In this document: positions 49,910-58,816 of the stretch, in pieces | How the letters are laid out: the number at the start of each line of letters is the position of its first letter | Numbering within the stretch: the first letter of the stretch is position 1 | Assembly: GCA_964640525.1 (NCBI GenBank) | Contig: CAZXGS010000003.1 | Span: 56,873 to 120,872, forward strand | Reading direction: 5' to 3' | Origin: SZAS-103 sp964640525 | GTDB taxonomy: Bacteria > Pseudomonadota > Gammaproteobacteria > Xanthomonadales > Xanthomonadaceae | Length of the DNA: 64,000 nucleotides | Notes under the pieces: model-generated | The model's database searches: none | Seen by the model: only the letters and a program-made list of their open reading frames with translations | Told to the model about the DNA's origin: nothing | Program-made: the position numbers and the translations under genes

Positions 49910-50575
49910 TCACTGGGCATCGAGGCGGAACACCACCGACACCTGCCCCAGCGCCTCGATCGGTACACCGTTGCGGGTAGCCGGCTGGAAGCGCCAGGCC
50001 CGCAGGACCTGTTCGCGTGCCGCCGCATCCAGGCGCCGGTCGCCGCTGCCGCGGACGACGTGCGCATCCAGCACCCGACCCTCGGCGCTGATCCTCAGCT
50101 CCAGCACCACCGTGCCTTCCACGCCTTCGCGCAGCGCATCGCGTGGATAGGTCGGCGCGGGCGAGACGAGCACGGTCAACGCGGTCGGCGCCGCGGGCGG
50201 CTGTGGAATGGTGTCGGTGCCGACGGAGGCCATCGGAACCGGCTGTATCGGAACCGCGACCGGATTGGTTGCGTTGTTGGTCGGCGCCTGGGGCGTGACC
50301 GGCGGCGCCTTGATTGGCGTGCGCGCGTGCGCCGTGGGTTGCGGCTTGCGCTCGTGATTGACCGGCACCACCGGCGGCGTGATCGGCAACGGCGGGCGGA
50401 TGATCGGGACCGGCACGTGCGGGTCGGGGGCATCGGATGGCGCGGTAAAACTCATCGGCCGCATCAGCATGCCGAACAGGGTCAGGTTGACCAGCAAGGC
50501 CACGCTGATGCCTGCGACCCGCGCTGCGTCGGGGCGAAGGTGCCGGGATTGCAACAACGCACTGTGCCGTACCAT
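49910..50575 (-). CDS. TonB-family energy-transducing protein
   Basis: 221 residues. A membrane helix at about 20-40 (AGISVALLVNLTLFGML) is followed by a long Pro-rich spacer (PHVPVPIIRPPLPITPPVVP). The C-terminal TonB domain has PTYPRDALREGVEGTVVLELRISAEGRV, AAAREQVLRAWRFQPA and VVFRLDAQ. It should couple the inner-membrane proton gradient to outer-membrane receptors. No exbB/exbD is adjacent. Confidence 0.88.
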   Translation of the reverse strand: MVRHSALLQSRHLRPDAARVAGISVALLVNLTLFGMLMRPMSFTAPSDAPDPHVPVPIIRPPLPITPPVVPVNHERKPQPTAHARTPIKAPPVTPQAPTNNATNPVAVPIQPVPMASVGTDTIPQPPAAPTALTVLVSPAPTYPRDALREGVEGTVVLELRISAEGRVLDAHVVRGSGDRRLDAAAREQVLRAWRFQPATRNGVPIEALGQVSVVFRLDAQ

Positions 50576-50746
50576 GATCCACCTCCTCATCGACAGGGTT
50601 GGAATCGACAACGCAAGACGCGGCGCATTGGGGTTGATTGATCGTACGCCGCTGGCCGGGGCACGGAATGCCGGTCGTCGGGAAAGTTGCCCTGCCCTGC
50701 GCCGTGGATGGGCCGATGGCTGGAAATGCAGGCGGAGATGGACGTC

Positions 50747-51175
50747 ATGGACACGGTATCGGCGCCCCTGGTCACCCATCGCGGCAGCTGTCATTGCGGC
50801 GCGACCGCCTTCGAGGTCGATGCGCCGGCGGCGATCCAGGCGCTGGAGTGCAACTGCTCGATCTGCCGGATGACCGGCTTCCAGCATCTGATCGTGCCCG
50901 GCTCGCGCTTCCGGCTGCGGCGTGGCGAGCCATCGCTGACCGACTACCGCTTCGGCACCGGCACGGCGCAACACCGGTTCTGCAGGCAGTGCGGGATCAA
51001 GGCTTTCTACATCCCGCGCAGCCATCCCGAAGGCATCGACGTCAACGTGCGCTGCCTCGACCCGGCGACCATCGCGAGCCTGCGCCTGTTGCTTTTCGAC
51101 GACGCCGACCGCGACGCGGCGACGGCGGCCATCGCCCATCTGACGCACGACCCCGACGGGTCGCCGGCAGCCTGA
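50747..51175 (+). CDS. GFA/CENP-V-fold protein (glutathione-dependent formaldehyde-activating family)
   Basis: 142 residues. The zinc cysteines are in GSCHCGATAFEV, ECNCSICRMTGF and FCRQCGIKAFYIPRS, as in the GFA family. Members bind one or two zinc ions; many act on S-hydroxymethyl-glutathione or related thiols, but function here is open. I chose ATG 50747, preceded at nine bases by GGAG; other in-frame ATGs at 50708, 50726 and 50738 exist. Confidence 0.86.
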   Translation: MDTVSAPLVTHRGSCHCGATAFEVDAPAAIQALECNCSICRMTGFQHLIVPGSRFRLRRGEPSLTDYRFGTGTAQHRFCRQCGIKAFYIPRSHPEGIDVNVRCLDPATIASLRLLLFDDADRDAATAAIAHLTHDPDGSPAA

Positions 51176-51179
51176 ACGC

Positions 51180-51347
51180 GTGCAGCAGGGCGCAAAGCCG
51201 ATCGCATCGACCAAGCCTTCGACACTGGACAGTCAAACCGCTACGCCGGAATTGCTGGAGCGATACAAGGCCTTGGCGGACATGGCACACTTTTACGACG
51301 ACGGGCAAGCGCAGAACCCCGAATGGGTCGGGAGCGACGTTCTCTGA
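51180..51347 (+). CDS. Possible 55-residue small protein or gene remnant
   Basis: A GTG four bases after the GFA stop opens a frame ending LLERYKALADMAHFYDD and EWVGSDVL before TGA. The second half has natural, acidic and aromatic composition, unlike the shadow frames. No ribosome-binding site or family is evident, so it could be a remnant. Confidence 0.3.
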   Translation: MQQGAKPIASTKPSTLDSQTATPELLERYKALADMAHFYDDGQAQNPEWVGSDVL

Positions 51348-51470
51348 ATTCGGTTCGCAACGGCGCTCGCCGGAGAATCCGGCACTTGCGAAAAGGGTGA
51401 GTTTGGAAAGGTCTGAACAAGTCGGATTTCCGCAGGGGCAATGATCGTAAACCGTTGAATCCGTTGATGG

Positions 51471-51498
51471 TTCGACAGGCTCACCACGAACGGGCCCG
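51471..51498. repeat. GGTGAGC-type palindromic repeat
   Basis: GGTTCGACAGGCTCACCACGAAC recurs here in the opposite orientation to the array at 18743, with CCGTT/AACGG closing the stem. Confidence 0.55.
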
Positions 51499-51629
51499 CC
51501 TTGTTCAGGGATTCCTTTGGATGATGCAAGGACGTCGAGGCACACATGGTGCCTCAAGGCTCGCCCGGAATGCCGCCCTCCGGAGCGCGGCTCTCGAATC
51601 CTGCCTACGCACCCGTGTCCTGAACAAGC

Positions 51630-54119
51630 CTACCAGCGCTTCTCCAGGATCTCGCGAACGGAGATCGGATTCAGCACGGACGCGCATGCCTCCCAATTGG
51701 CGTCCTCCACCCGGCTGTATTTCACGTCGAACGGGTTCCGCGTTGCAGCAGCACGATCGATCAGCTGGTTGGCGGCAGCTTCCTCGTTCAGCGCAACCTG
51801 CACCCAGACGTCCTCAAGCGTGTCCGGGATCTGGCCGAACAGGTCGTGGATGGCCTCCAGTCGATCCGCCAGTACCTTGTGGACACGGTCTTCGACGGAG
51901 CCGCGGTAGCGCAGGTTGGCGATCCATATCTCGCTGCGCGCCTGGCCGATGCGCTGGATGCGTCCCTTGCGCTGCTCCAGCCGAGTGGGATTCCAGGGAA
52001 GGTCGATGTTGATCAACGTGCCCAGTCGCTGCAGATTCAAGCCCTCGGAGGCTGCGTCGGTGCCCAGGATCAGCTTGAGTTCGCCACTGCGAACACGCCG
52101 CTTCAACGCCTCGCGCTCGCAGCGCTGGAAGCGGCCGTCGCGCCAGCAGCCGGAGCGGTTGCTGCCTGCGTACAAACCGATGTCCATGCCGGCGAGCTCG
52201 GGCCGCGAGGCCAACTCGTCGCCGACCCACTTCACCGTGTCGTAGTACTGCGAAAACAGCACGCAACCAGGATCGAGCCAAGGCTGATCGGCGTCCGGCC
52301 GTGTGCCAAGCAAGTAGCCAACCAGCGCCTCCAACTTGGGATCCCGATTGCCGCCTTCCTTCAGCAACTGATAGCAGCGATCCAGCGCGGAGATCTCATC
52401 CATCGTGAAGTTTTTCAGTTCGCTCACCGCTGTCGGTGGGCGGCCTGGCCCTGCCGGCTCCTCGTCCTCGATGTCGTCCTCTTCTTCATCCACACTGGCG
52501 TAGTCCTTGCCGAGCAACTTCACGACGGTGCGGCGCCCGGCCTCCATCGAGCTGCCCAACCGGCGCAACAACAGGGTCTTGAAGAACCCCGCGCCACGGA
52601 CACGCTGTTGCAGCATCTGGCAGAACCGTTCGGCCTCCTGGTACGCCTCGCTCAGGTAACCGTTCAGCATGAGGGCGTACTGATCGTCCTCGCCGAACAA
52701 CTTCACCGCCACACGCGGCAGGTAGTACTCACCGGTCGCCGGGTTGATCTGCTGTTCCAGATAGGCGCGGGTACGACGCACGATGCAACGAAGCAGGGGG
52801 TTGAACCGCTCGCCGTAACCGGGCAGCAGGCCGTTTTCCAACTGCACCCGGCGCAGGACCACCGGCAGCGTGTCCAGGTCTTCGGGGCGGAACTGCCACT
52901 TGTGGTCGGCCGCATCGAGGCGATGGCGTATCGTGGCCGCCTCGGTGGATTCCTGGCGGGACGGCAGTGGATCGCTGGCATACCACCAACCTGCCGCGGC
53001 GTCCGTCGGCACGGACAACTCGCCGGTTGCGATCTTGAGGCATCGGCTGGGCTTGAACCACGGGCTGCTTTGCGTCCATCCACCCAGAACCCCGTCGTTG
53101 CCGCGCGAGAGCAGTTTCAACAGATCCCAGGCTTCCACCGGATGCAGCTGCACCGGCGTTGCGGTGGCCAGCAGCATGCTCTTGGTGCGGTCGGCGATCT
53201 CGTGCAGGAAGGCCATCAACTTGCCGGGCTCGGCGCGCGCGTCGATGTCGTCGTCGCCGGCATCCACCCTCGGAATGTTCCGACGACGCGCGCGATGCGC
53301 CTCGTCGACGATCACGCAGGTGTACTTGAGCGCCAGCAACTGGCGGACGACTTCGCTGTTGCCGCGCACGACCAGTCCCTGGGAGATCAGGCCGACGCGG
53401 CGGGGGCACTGGCCCAACGACCGCGCACCGCCCTCGCCCGGGTGCTCCACGCCGTGCTCATCCACCCAGGCGCGACCGTTCCAGCGTGCCGAAGGCAACA
53501 GCAGGAGCTCCATCAACTCGTCCTGCCATTGCTCCAGCAAGGGCTTGGGCGCCAGCACCAGGATCGGGCCGCCGTCCGGCTCGTCCAGCGCCATCAGCAT
53601 CGCCGCCATGGCGAGTTGCACGGTCTTGCCAAGCCCGACCTGATCGGCCAGCACGAGGCGCGCGCCGCCCAGACGGTGACGCTCCAGCGCCAAGCCCGCG
53701 AAATACTTCTGGTGCGGCCACAGCCCTTGTTCGCGGCGGTACACCGGAGTTTCGACGGCCGCCGAGGCCGCCGCGGCGGCGGGATCCTGTCGATCCAGCT
53801 CCGCCGGCTCGATCACGCGGCGCTGGATGATCCGCTGCAGGTCCCTGGCAATGAACGGGCAGACCGCCAGGTCCACCGCACGCGGGTCGTTCCACAGTGC
53901 ATCGAACTCCTCCTGCACCCACGCCACCGTATCCGGCGCGGAGTCTTCCCAGAGCAGCTCGTAGTTCACCTTCCAGGCGGAAGCACTTTCGTTGACGCTA
54001 CCGAGGAAGGCCGTCGCCGACCCATCGGCGCAACGCACCACACCCGCCTTGCCGTGGATCAGGCCAAATGCCGTGTCCGGCAACACGCGCACTTTGCGGG
54101 CGCTGTAGGACTCCGACAT
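51630..54119 (-). CDS. SNF2-family helicase with partial N-terminal PLD domain, N-truncated
   Basis: 829 residues from ATG 54119. The first 60 residues carry half of a phospholipase-D-like nuclease domain: LIHGKAGVVRCADGSATAFLGSVNES, then NYELLWEDS. The helicase has ADQVGLGKTVQLA (motif I), VIVDEAHRARRR (II), LLATATPVQLHP (III), LFSQYYDTVKWVGDEL, LGTDAASEGLNLQ and QRKGRIQRIGQ (V-VI). Related proteins have a complete PLD domain with two HKD-type motifs in front; here only the second half is left and the upstream sequence degenerates, so the gene is probably 5'-truncated. PLD-SNF2 helicases are found in defence islands, so anti-phage function is plausible but inferred. Confidence 0.75.
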   Translation of the reverse strand: MSESYSARKVRVLPDTAFGLIHGKAGVVRCADGSATAFLGSVNESASAWKVNYELLWEDSAPDTVAWVQEEFDALWNDPRAVDLAVCPFIARDLQRIIQRRVIEPAELDRQDPAAAAASAAVETPVYRREQGLWPHQKYFAGLALERHRLGGARLVLADQVGLGKTVQLAMAAMLMALDEPDGGPILVLAPKPLLEQWQDELMELLLLPSARWNGRAWVDEHGVEHPGEGGARSLGQCPRRVGLISQGLVVRGNSEVVRQLLALKYTCVIVDEAHRARRRNIPRVDAGDDDIDARAEPGKLMAFLHEIADRTKSMLLATATPVQLHPVEAWDLLKLLSRGNDGVLGGWTQSSPWFKPSRCLKIATGELSVPTDAAAGWWYASDPLPSRQESTEAATIRHRLDAADHKWQFRPEDLDTLPVVLRRVQLENGLLPGYGERFNPLLRCIVRRTRAYLEQQINPATGEYYLPRVAVKLFGEDDQYALMLNGYLSEAYQEAERFCQMLQQRVRGAGFFKTLLLRRLGSSMEAGRRTVVKLLGKDYASVDEEEDDIEDEEPAGPGRPPTAVSELKNFTMDEISALDRCYQLLKEGGNRDPKLEALVGYLLGTRPDADQPWLDPGCVLFSQYYDTVKWVGDELASRPELAGMDIGLYAGSNRSGCWRDGRFQRCEREALKRRVRSGELKLILGTDAASEGLNLQRLGTLINIDLPWNPTRLEQRKGRIQRIGQARSEIWIANLRYRGSVEDRVHKVLADRLEAIHDLFGQIPDTLEDVWVQVALNEEAAANQLIDRAAATRNPFDVKYSRVEDANWEACASVLNPISVREILEKRW

Positions 54120-54350
54120 GCGTGCCGGTTGACCTTGGTATCGCGTTCCGGTTGAGTCTGGAAACGGTGCTGGTGTTGACCTCAAGTCAGGCTGTCAGAT
54201 CCGGAATCGGGCCAACAAAGCGGGCGCTGGAGGACCCTGACCGTCGTGCCGGTCAACTCTGGCACTTTATTCCGGTAGAGGCTGCCGGTGCCGCTGGTGA
54301 TGACGGCGACACCAGCAGGAAAGGCACGAACGGCACAGCCGAATCCGGCG

Positions 54351-55271
54351 CTATTCCGGTGCTGCCTGGTCTTCTGGTCCAGCCCATGGACTCCTAAAAG
54401 TCATGGTTATTTCGGACGCGTACCGGTGGCCACCGATGATTCGAGCATCCCACGGCAATTTTGCGGACCGATCACGGCTCTTAGCCACGAGCCCCAGTGC
54501 CGCGTTCGTAGCCGTGTAGTCGTCGAAATAAATGCCGCCATAGTAGAGCCTGCTCCAGAATGCCAGCTTCAGCACATGGAATAAGTCGAACCATCGAACG
54601 GCCAGATGAGGGTTGTCCAGAAGGAGCTGCGGAAAGATCTCGAAGGCGCACCGTGCCGGAAGCGAATGAAGCGGATCCTCCTCGAGGATCTCCCCTTCGC
54701 GGGCGAGCGCCAGAAGGGCAACGAACGCGTTGAGCGTCGCTTTCTTTCGTAACCACATGGCGTGTTCTCGTTCGAACACCTTCCGATGAAACTGTCGCCC
54801 ATGCTGTTCGCGAATGCTGATGTGGAAGAGCTGGCTGCGAATCGTAACGGGCAGCGTCGCCATGATCGCCCGTATTTGCTCCAGCGAAGGCGGCGGCTCC
54901 TGCACCAGCATCCAGAGTGGATGATCACGCCAGTAGCCGATCCGTGGCGTCTTCTTGTTGCGGACTTTGGCTGCATCGCACGCCAGGGCAATCGTCTTGT
55001 TATCTGGAACGCTGCCGTTGGCGTAGCGGGCGTATTTGCGCGACCACTGTGCGTTGCCAATCGCGTTTCGGCGGGCTGTTTTGTCGTCAATGATCCGTTC
55101 GAGCTCATTCGATTCGATCGTCCCGAAGACCGCGCCGATTTCGGCAAGGCACGCGAAACCGCGGCAAAGGGCGATCCGTTCCCGGTGGGTCGCGAGCAGA
55201 CGCGGCGTGACCTGACATCGCTGCAGGATTCCCATCGAGCCATTATTTCGCGGGTTGTCACGACCTGTCAC
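54351..55271 (-). CDS. Unrecognised 306-residue protein
   Basis: No family recognised. The frame starts at GTG 55271, with an ATG at 55235 (MGILQRCQVTPRLLATH) as an alternative. Composition is that of a real soluble, mostly helical protein rich in Arg, Trp and Tyr: NAQWSRKYARYANGSVPDN, PRIGYWRDHPLWMLVQEPP, WFDLFHVLKLAFWSRLYYGG. There is no signal peptide or membrane helix. GC at third positions is lower than in the neighbouring core genes. It diverges from a small HTH-like gene across a perfect inverted repeat. Confidence 0.65.
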   Translation of the reverse strand: MTGRDNPRNNGSMGILQRCQVTPRLLATHRERIALCRGFACLAEIGAVFGTIESNELERIIDDKTARRNAIGNAQWSRKYARYANGSVPDNKTIALACDAAKVRNKKTPRIGYWRDHPLWMLVQEPPPSLEQIRAIMATLPVTIRSQLFHISIREQHGRQFHRKVFEREHAMWLRKKATLNAFVALLALAREGEILEEDPLHSLPARCAFEIFPQLLLDNPHLAVRWFDLFHVLKLAFWSRLYYGGIYFDDYTATNAALGLVAKSRDRSAKLPWDARIIGGHRYASEITMTFRSPWAGPEDQAAPE

Positions 55272-55293
55272 GCATAGTCGCTGGGGGCCTGCC

Positions 55294-55323
55294 TAAGTAC
55301 CGAACCTTTTTCGTCGGTACTTA
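55294..55323. promoter_or_regulatory. Perfect 10-10-10 inverted repeat between divergent genes
   Basis: TAAGTACCGA at 55294-55303 and TCGGTACTTA at 55314-55323 are exact reverse complements with a 10-base spacer, so half-site centres lie 20 bp apart, two helical turns. The location between two divergent starts suggests an operator for a dimeric regulator, though the transcript could also fold it. Confidence 0.6.
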
Positions 55324-55382
55324 CGTCCAATCTGTCACGGCTAGCTCTACCATCGGCGGCACGATCGGACGCCTGCTGCGAC

Positions 55383-55682
55383 ATGAGCTCACCTACTCCC
55401 CCCACGCCAGCGCCTCGCACGCTCGACGAAGTCGAGGCGCGACTGACCCTCCTGTTTGGCGGCGTAGTCGGTGGCGTGCGCCTGACCGGATTGCTCGGCT
55501 ATCCGTCGCAGGCAGCGTTTCGCAAGGCGCTCGAACGCGGTCGTGTTCCCGTCCACGTGTTCACGATCGCAGGACGCCGCGGAAAATTTGCGCATGTCGC
55601 CGACATCGCGGCATGGCTGCATCGCGAAGGCCGCTTCCAACCGGACAGCCTCGCCCATCTCCCACCGATCCCCAGGAACTAG
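55383..55682 (+). CDS. Small HTH-like protein of unknown function
   Basis: 99 residues. RLTGLLGYPSQAAFRKALERGRVPVHVF followed by GKFAHVADIAAWLHREG looks like an excisionase/PrtN-type winged helix-turn-helix, where a glycine-rich helix and a final wing read DNA. The family is not certain. The perfect inverted repeat 60 bases upstream could be its own site. Confidence 0.6.
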   Translation: MSSPTPPTPAPRTLDEVEARLTLLFGGVVGGVRLTGLLGYPSQAAFRKALERGRVPVHVFTIAGRRGKFAHVADIAAWLHREGRFQPDSLAHLPPIPRN

Positions 55683-55694
55683 CAGGAGAGCCCC

Positions 55695-55796
55695 ATGACC
55701 TAGCGCCTCGATCCGAAACGATTTTTCGAGGCTCAGAAACGGCGAAGGCCCAAAGAGCTGGCCGGCTCGATGGACCTTCGGGTGAAGCGGAGTTAG
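55695..55796 (+). pseudogene. Small frame with an amber codon at position 3
   Basis: AGGAGAG and an ATG are followed by ACC TAG, and the frame then runs on as RLDPKRFFEAQKRRRPKEL and 12 more residues to TAG. The well-placed ribosome-binding site and lysine-rich sequence suggest a gene start inactivated by a CAG-to-TAG change. It lies just before the insertion sequence, which may have removed its 3' part. Confidence 0.4.
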
Positions 55797-55934
55797 ACCC
55801 TTCGCGAGCACTCTAGCCGAACCTGCCGTCCGGTTCAACCACCGATCCTGCACAGGGCATCGGCGCGGGCGGGTATGCCTCCTTGCTAGCCAATCACAGA
55901 TCGGCGCGACCCCGTCGCGCCCCAAGGAGATCCC

Positions 55935-57458
55935 ATGCACAAGATTCGCCAGATGGTCCGGCTGATCATCAACACCATGCTCGGTAACGACGAGATTGCC
56001 CACACCGTCGATGTCAGCCGCAACACCGTACAGCGGTACCGCGAAATCGCCGCCGAAGAGAACTACACGTGGAAGGAACTCGAGAACCTGTCGGACGACG
56101 CCCTGGATGCCCGGTTCAATTCGGTGCTCCGCCGCGCCATCCGCAAGCGCTTGCCCGACTTCGCCCACGTGCATGCCGAGATGCAGGAGAAGGGCGTCAC
56201 GCGGCTCCTCCTCTGGGAGGAGTACCGTGAATCGCATCCCGATGACGGCATGTCCTACAGCCAGTTCACCGAGCACTACCGCCGGCACGTGCAGAGCCTC
56301 GATCGCGTGATGCGCCAGACGCATCAACCCGGACACAAGGCCTTCCTGGACTTCTCGGGCAAGCGGCCCAAGTACATTCAGCGCGAGACCGGAGAGGAGG
56401 TCTACGTGGAGCTGTTTGTCGCCGTCCTGGGCTATTCGAACTACACCTTCGCGACTGCAGTCCCGTCCCAGAAGATCCCCGACTGGATCGACGCGAACAA
56501 CCAGATGTTCGATTATTTCGGCGGTGCGCCGTACATGCTCGTGCCCGACAACCTCAAGTCCGCTGTCATCACGCCTGGGCTGGACCCGGCGCTTAATCGC
56601 ACTTACCAGGAGCAGGCGGAGCACTATGGGACAGCCATCGTTCCTGCTCGCAGCCGTCGACCGCAAGACAAGGGGTCGGTCGAAGTCGGCGTCCAGATCG
56701 GCCAGCGTTGGATCCTGGCGAAAATGCGTCACATGACCTTTTTCTCGATCGAGGAGATGAATGCCGAAATCGCAAAGCTCCTCGAACTGCTCAACACACG
56801 GAAGTTCAAGCGGCTGTCTGGTTGCCGGCGCTCGCGCTTCAATGAGTGCGAGCGCGCGGTCTTGTTGCCGCTGCCGGCTCAACCCTATGTCCTGGCGGAG
56901 TGGACGGGGCTGCTGCTGGTTGACACGAGCTACCACGTTTCGGTCGACAGGCACTGGTACTCCGTTCCGCACCGCCTCGTCGGACAGCGCGTATCGGCCC
57001 GCACCAGCAGCGGTCGCGTCGAGATCTTCCACAAGAACGTGCGCGTCGCCTCGCATGGTGTATCCAACGTGATCGAGGGCCACACGACTGACCCCGAGCA
57101 CCTGACCGACAATCATCGGGCGTATGCCGAGCGGACGCCGGAAAAGTACCGCGCCTGGGCCAGCACCATCGGGCCGCACGTGATGGCCGTGGTCGAGAAC
57201 CAGTTCGCGAGGCATGTGCCCGTGCTCGGGTTGCCGGCCTGCGATGTCCTGCAGAAGCTGGTGCGGACACATGGTGCAGAGGAAGTCGAGTCGGCTGCAC
57301 GCCGGGCCTCCGAGATCCAGTCGCTGACCGTCAAGTCGGTGAAATCGCTGCTGAGTTCCGGGCGTCACCGCAGGTCGCGGAAAAAGCGCTCGCAGTCCTC
57401 GCCGCCGTTGCATCACGCCAACGTGCGTGGCGGTGCGTACTACCGCCAGGAGGACTGA
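55935..57458 (+). CDS. istA: IS21-family transposase IstA
   Basis: 507 residues. The N-terminal helix-turn-helix (NDEIAHTVDVSRNTVQRYREIA) is followed by an RNase-H-like integrase core whose acidic residues lie in KAFLDFSGKRP, MLVPDNLKSAV and KGSVEVGVQ. The C-terminal beta-barrel and a basic tail end at RGGAYYRQED. It catalyses strand transfer and needs IstB. AGGAG precedes the ATG. Confidence 0.94.
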   Translation: MHKIRQMVRLIINTMLGNDEIAHTVDVSRNTVQRYREIAAEENYTWKELENLSDDALDARFNSVLRRAIRKRLPDFAHVHAEMQEKGVTRLLLWEEYRESHPDDGMSYSQFTEHYRRHVQSLDRVMRQTHQPGHKAFLDFSGKRPKYIQRETGEEVYVELFVAVLGYSNYTFATAVPSQKIPDWIDANNQMFDYFGGAPYMLVPDNLKSAVITPGLDPALNRTYQEQAEHYGTAIVPARSRRPQDKGSVEVGVQIGQRWILAKMRHMTFFSIEEMNAEIAKLLELLNTRKFKRLSGCRRSRFNECERAVLLPLPAQPYVLAEWTGLLLVDTSYHVSVDRHWYSVPHRLVGQRVSARTSSGRVEIFHKNVRVASHGVSNVIEGHTTDPEHLTDNHRAYAERTPEKYRAWASTIGPHVMAVVENQFARHVPVLGLPACDVLQKLVRTHGAEEVESAARRASEIQSLTVKSVKSLLSSGRHRRSRKKRSQSSPPLHHANVRGGAYYRQED

Positions 57459-57459
57459 C

Positions 57460-58209
57460 ATGCTCATCCAACAGACTCTCGATGGACTCCGTAGCCTGCG
57501 CCTGAACGCTATGGCCGAGGCACTTGAACAGCAGCGCGGCAATCCCGCGCTGCAGGACCTGCCGTTTGAGGATCGGCTCGCAATGCTCGTCGACCACGAA
57601 CGCCAGGCACGGGAAACGCGTCGCGTGCAGCGCCTGCTGAAGAACGGTCGTCTCAAGGCGACCGATGCGGCGATTGAAGACATTGATTTCGCCGCCAGCC
57701 GTGGTTTGGACAGGCGCCAGGTGATGGCGCTGGCCAGTTGCGACTGGGTCACCAAAGGGCAGAATCTGATCATCACCGGGCCGACCGGCGTCGGCAAGAC
57801 CTGGCTGGCGTGTGCCTATGCCAACCAGGCGGCCCGGCGCGGATTTCCGATGATGTACCGCCGCCTGCCGAGGCTGCTCGAGGAGATGGAGGTTGCGCGC
57901 GAGGATGGCAGCCTGCACAAGCTGCGACATCAACTGCTCAAGGCCAGGCTCCTCGTGCTCGATGACTGGGGTGTTTCGCCCATGACACCGCAGGGTCGGC
58001 AGGACCTTCTGGAAATCGTTGACGACCGGATCCCGGGCCTGTCGACGGCGATCACATCGCAGCTGCCGGTCGAGAACTGGCACGCCTATGTGGGAGAACC
58101 GACCCTCGCCGATGCGATTCTCGATCGCTTGGTCCACTCGGCGCACAGCATCGCACTCAAGGGAGAGTCACTACGCAAACGCAAGGCGTCCGGAATCCGA
58201 AGCGAATGA
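57460..58209 (+). CDS. istB: IS21-family ATP-binding protein IstB
   Basis: 249 residues of the AAA+ DnaC-like family. LIITGPTGVGKTWLACAYANQA is the P-loop, LLVLDDWGVSPM Walker B and TAITSQLPVENWHAY sensor 1. IstB selects target DNA and activates IstA. AGGAGGAC-type ribosome-binding site (CAGGAGG) precedes the ATG, which follows istA by one base. Confidence 0.95.
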   Translation: MLIQQTLDGLRSLRLNAMAEALEQQRGNPALQDLPFEDRLAMLVDHERQARETRRVQRLLKNGRLKATDAAIEDIDFAASRGLDRRQVMALASCDWVTKGQNLIITGPTGVGKTWLACAYANQAARRGFPMMYRRLPRLLEEMEVAREDGSLHKLRHQLLKARLLVLDDWGVSPMTPQGRQDLLEIVDDRIPGLSTAITSQLPVENWHAYVGEPTLADAILDRLVHSAHSIALKGESLRKRKASGIRSE

Positions 58210-58472
58210 GTGTTCGGCCCGGGGTCAGGTCCTCTGGCCCCGGGATCGCCTTTGGAACGGCTTGAACCCTAACACCGAGTGTCCGAGGCGGTTAGTCGGT
58301 GATGGACTGGCATGGTGGATGAAGATTGCGCGGATGCGTCGGTTCTCGTCGCCGGTCAATTGACGGTTCATCTTGGCTGCCGTGAGGCGCCCAAATCGGG
58401 CTCAACTTGTCGTATGCTTCATGTATTGAGGTGCGTTGTGGTGCGCATTTGAAAATTTTTTGAGGACGTCGC

Positions 58473-58670
58473 ATGCGAGAACGCGGGCTAGTGCGAGGGC
58501 GTGGCAGCCGAGGCGTCGAGACGCTTCGCCTCAGTCTCACGCTGGAACGATCACAGGCCGAAAGGATTCAGGCGATTGCGGACGAGATGCAAGTCAGCGC
58601 GGCGTGGGTCGTGCGACGCGCCATAGACACCTACATCGCCGCTCTCGGGAAGGCAAGACATCGGCAGTAG
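58473..58670 (+). CDS. Ribbon-helix-helix regulator (CopG-like)
   Basis: 65 residues. LRLSLTLERSQAERIQAIADEMQ forms the DNA-binding strand and first helix and VSAAWVVRRAIDTYIAAL the second helix. TGAGGA lies ten bases before the ATG. It stands directly upstream of the secreted-peptide gene and is a candidate regulator of it, or an orphan antitoxin; no toxin gene accompanies it. Confidence 0.72.
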   Translation: MRERGLVRGRGSRGVETLRLSLTLERSQAERIQAIADEMQVSAAWVVRRAIDTYIAALGKARHRQ

Positions 58671-58734
58671 CCTAGAGGTTGCAATGTCTAGAGGGTTGTG
58701 GCACCGCCAGGTTGCGCATTCAGTGGAGATCATG

Positions 58735-58750
58735 TGTGACGCGTGTCACA
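58735..58750 (+). promoter_or_regulatory. CRP/Clp-type binding site upstream of the peptide gene
   Basis: TGTGACGCGTGTCACA is an exact TGTGA-N6-TCACA site, the consensus of E. coli CRP and of Xanthomonas Clp. Its centre is about 74 bases before the peptide ATG at 58817. Confidence 0.65.
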
Positions 58751-58816
58751 TTGCGCGCCGCTGTTCCGGCCTCAAGAGCGAGCAGCGGCCATCCAGCACC
58801 CAACCTCAGGAATATC

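Larger units (their letters stand above)
51176..51629. other. Junction region with possible small frame and palindromic repeat
   Basis: It contains a 55-codon frame (51180-51347) and a copy of the GGTGAGC-type repeat (51471-51498). The last 130 bases before the helicase stop hold nothing I can identify. This is where housekeeping order gives way to accessory genes. Confidence 0.5.
55935..58209 (+). mobile_element. IS21-family insertion sequence (coding part)
   Basis: The istA-istB pair is intact and in the canonical order. I could not fix the terminal inverted repeats: a weak match exists between CGGAGTTAG near 55788 and the reverse complement of CTAACACCG near 58271, so the ends given are those of the genes only. 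Confidence 0.85.
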
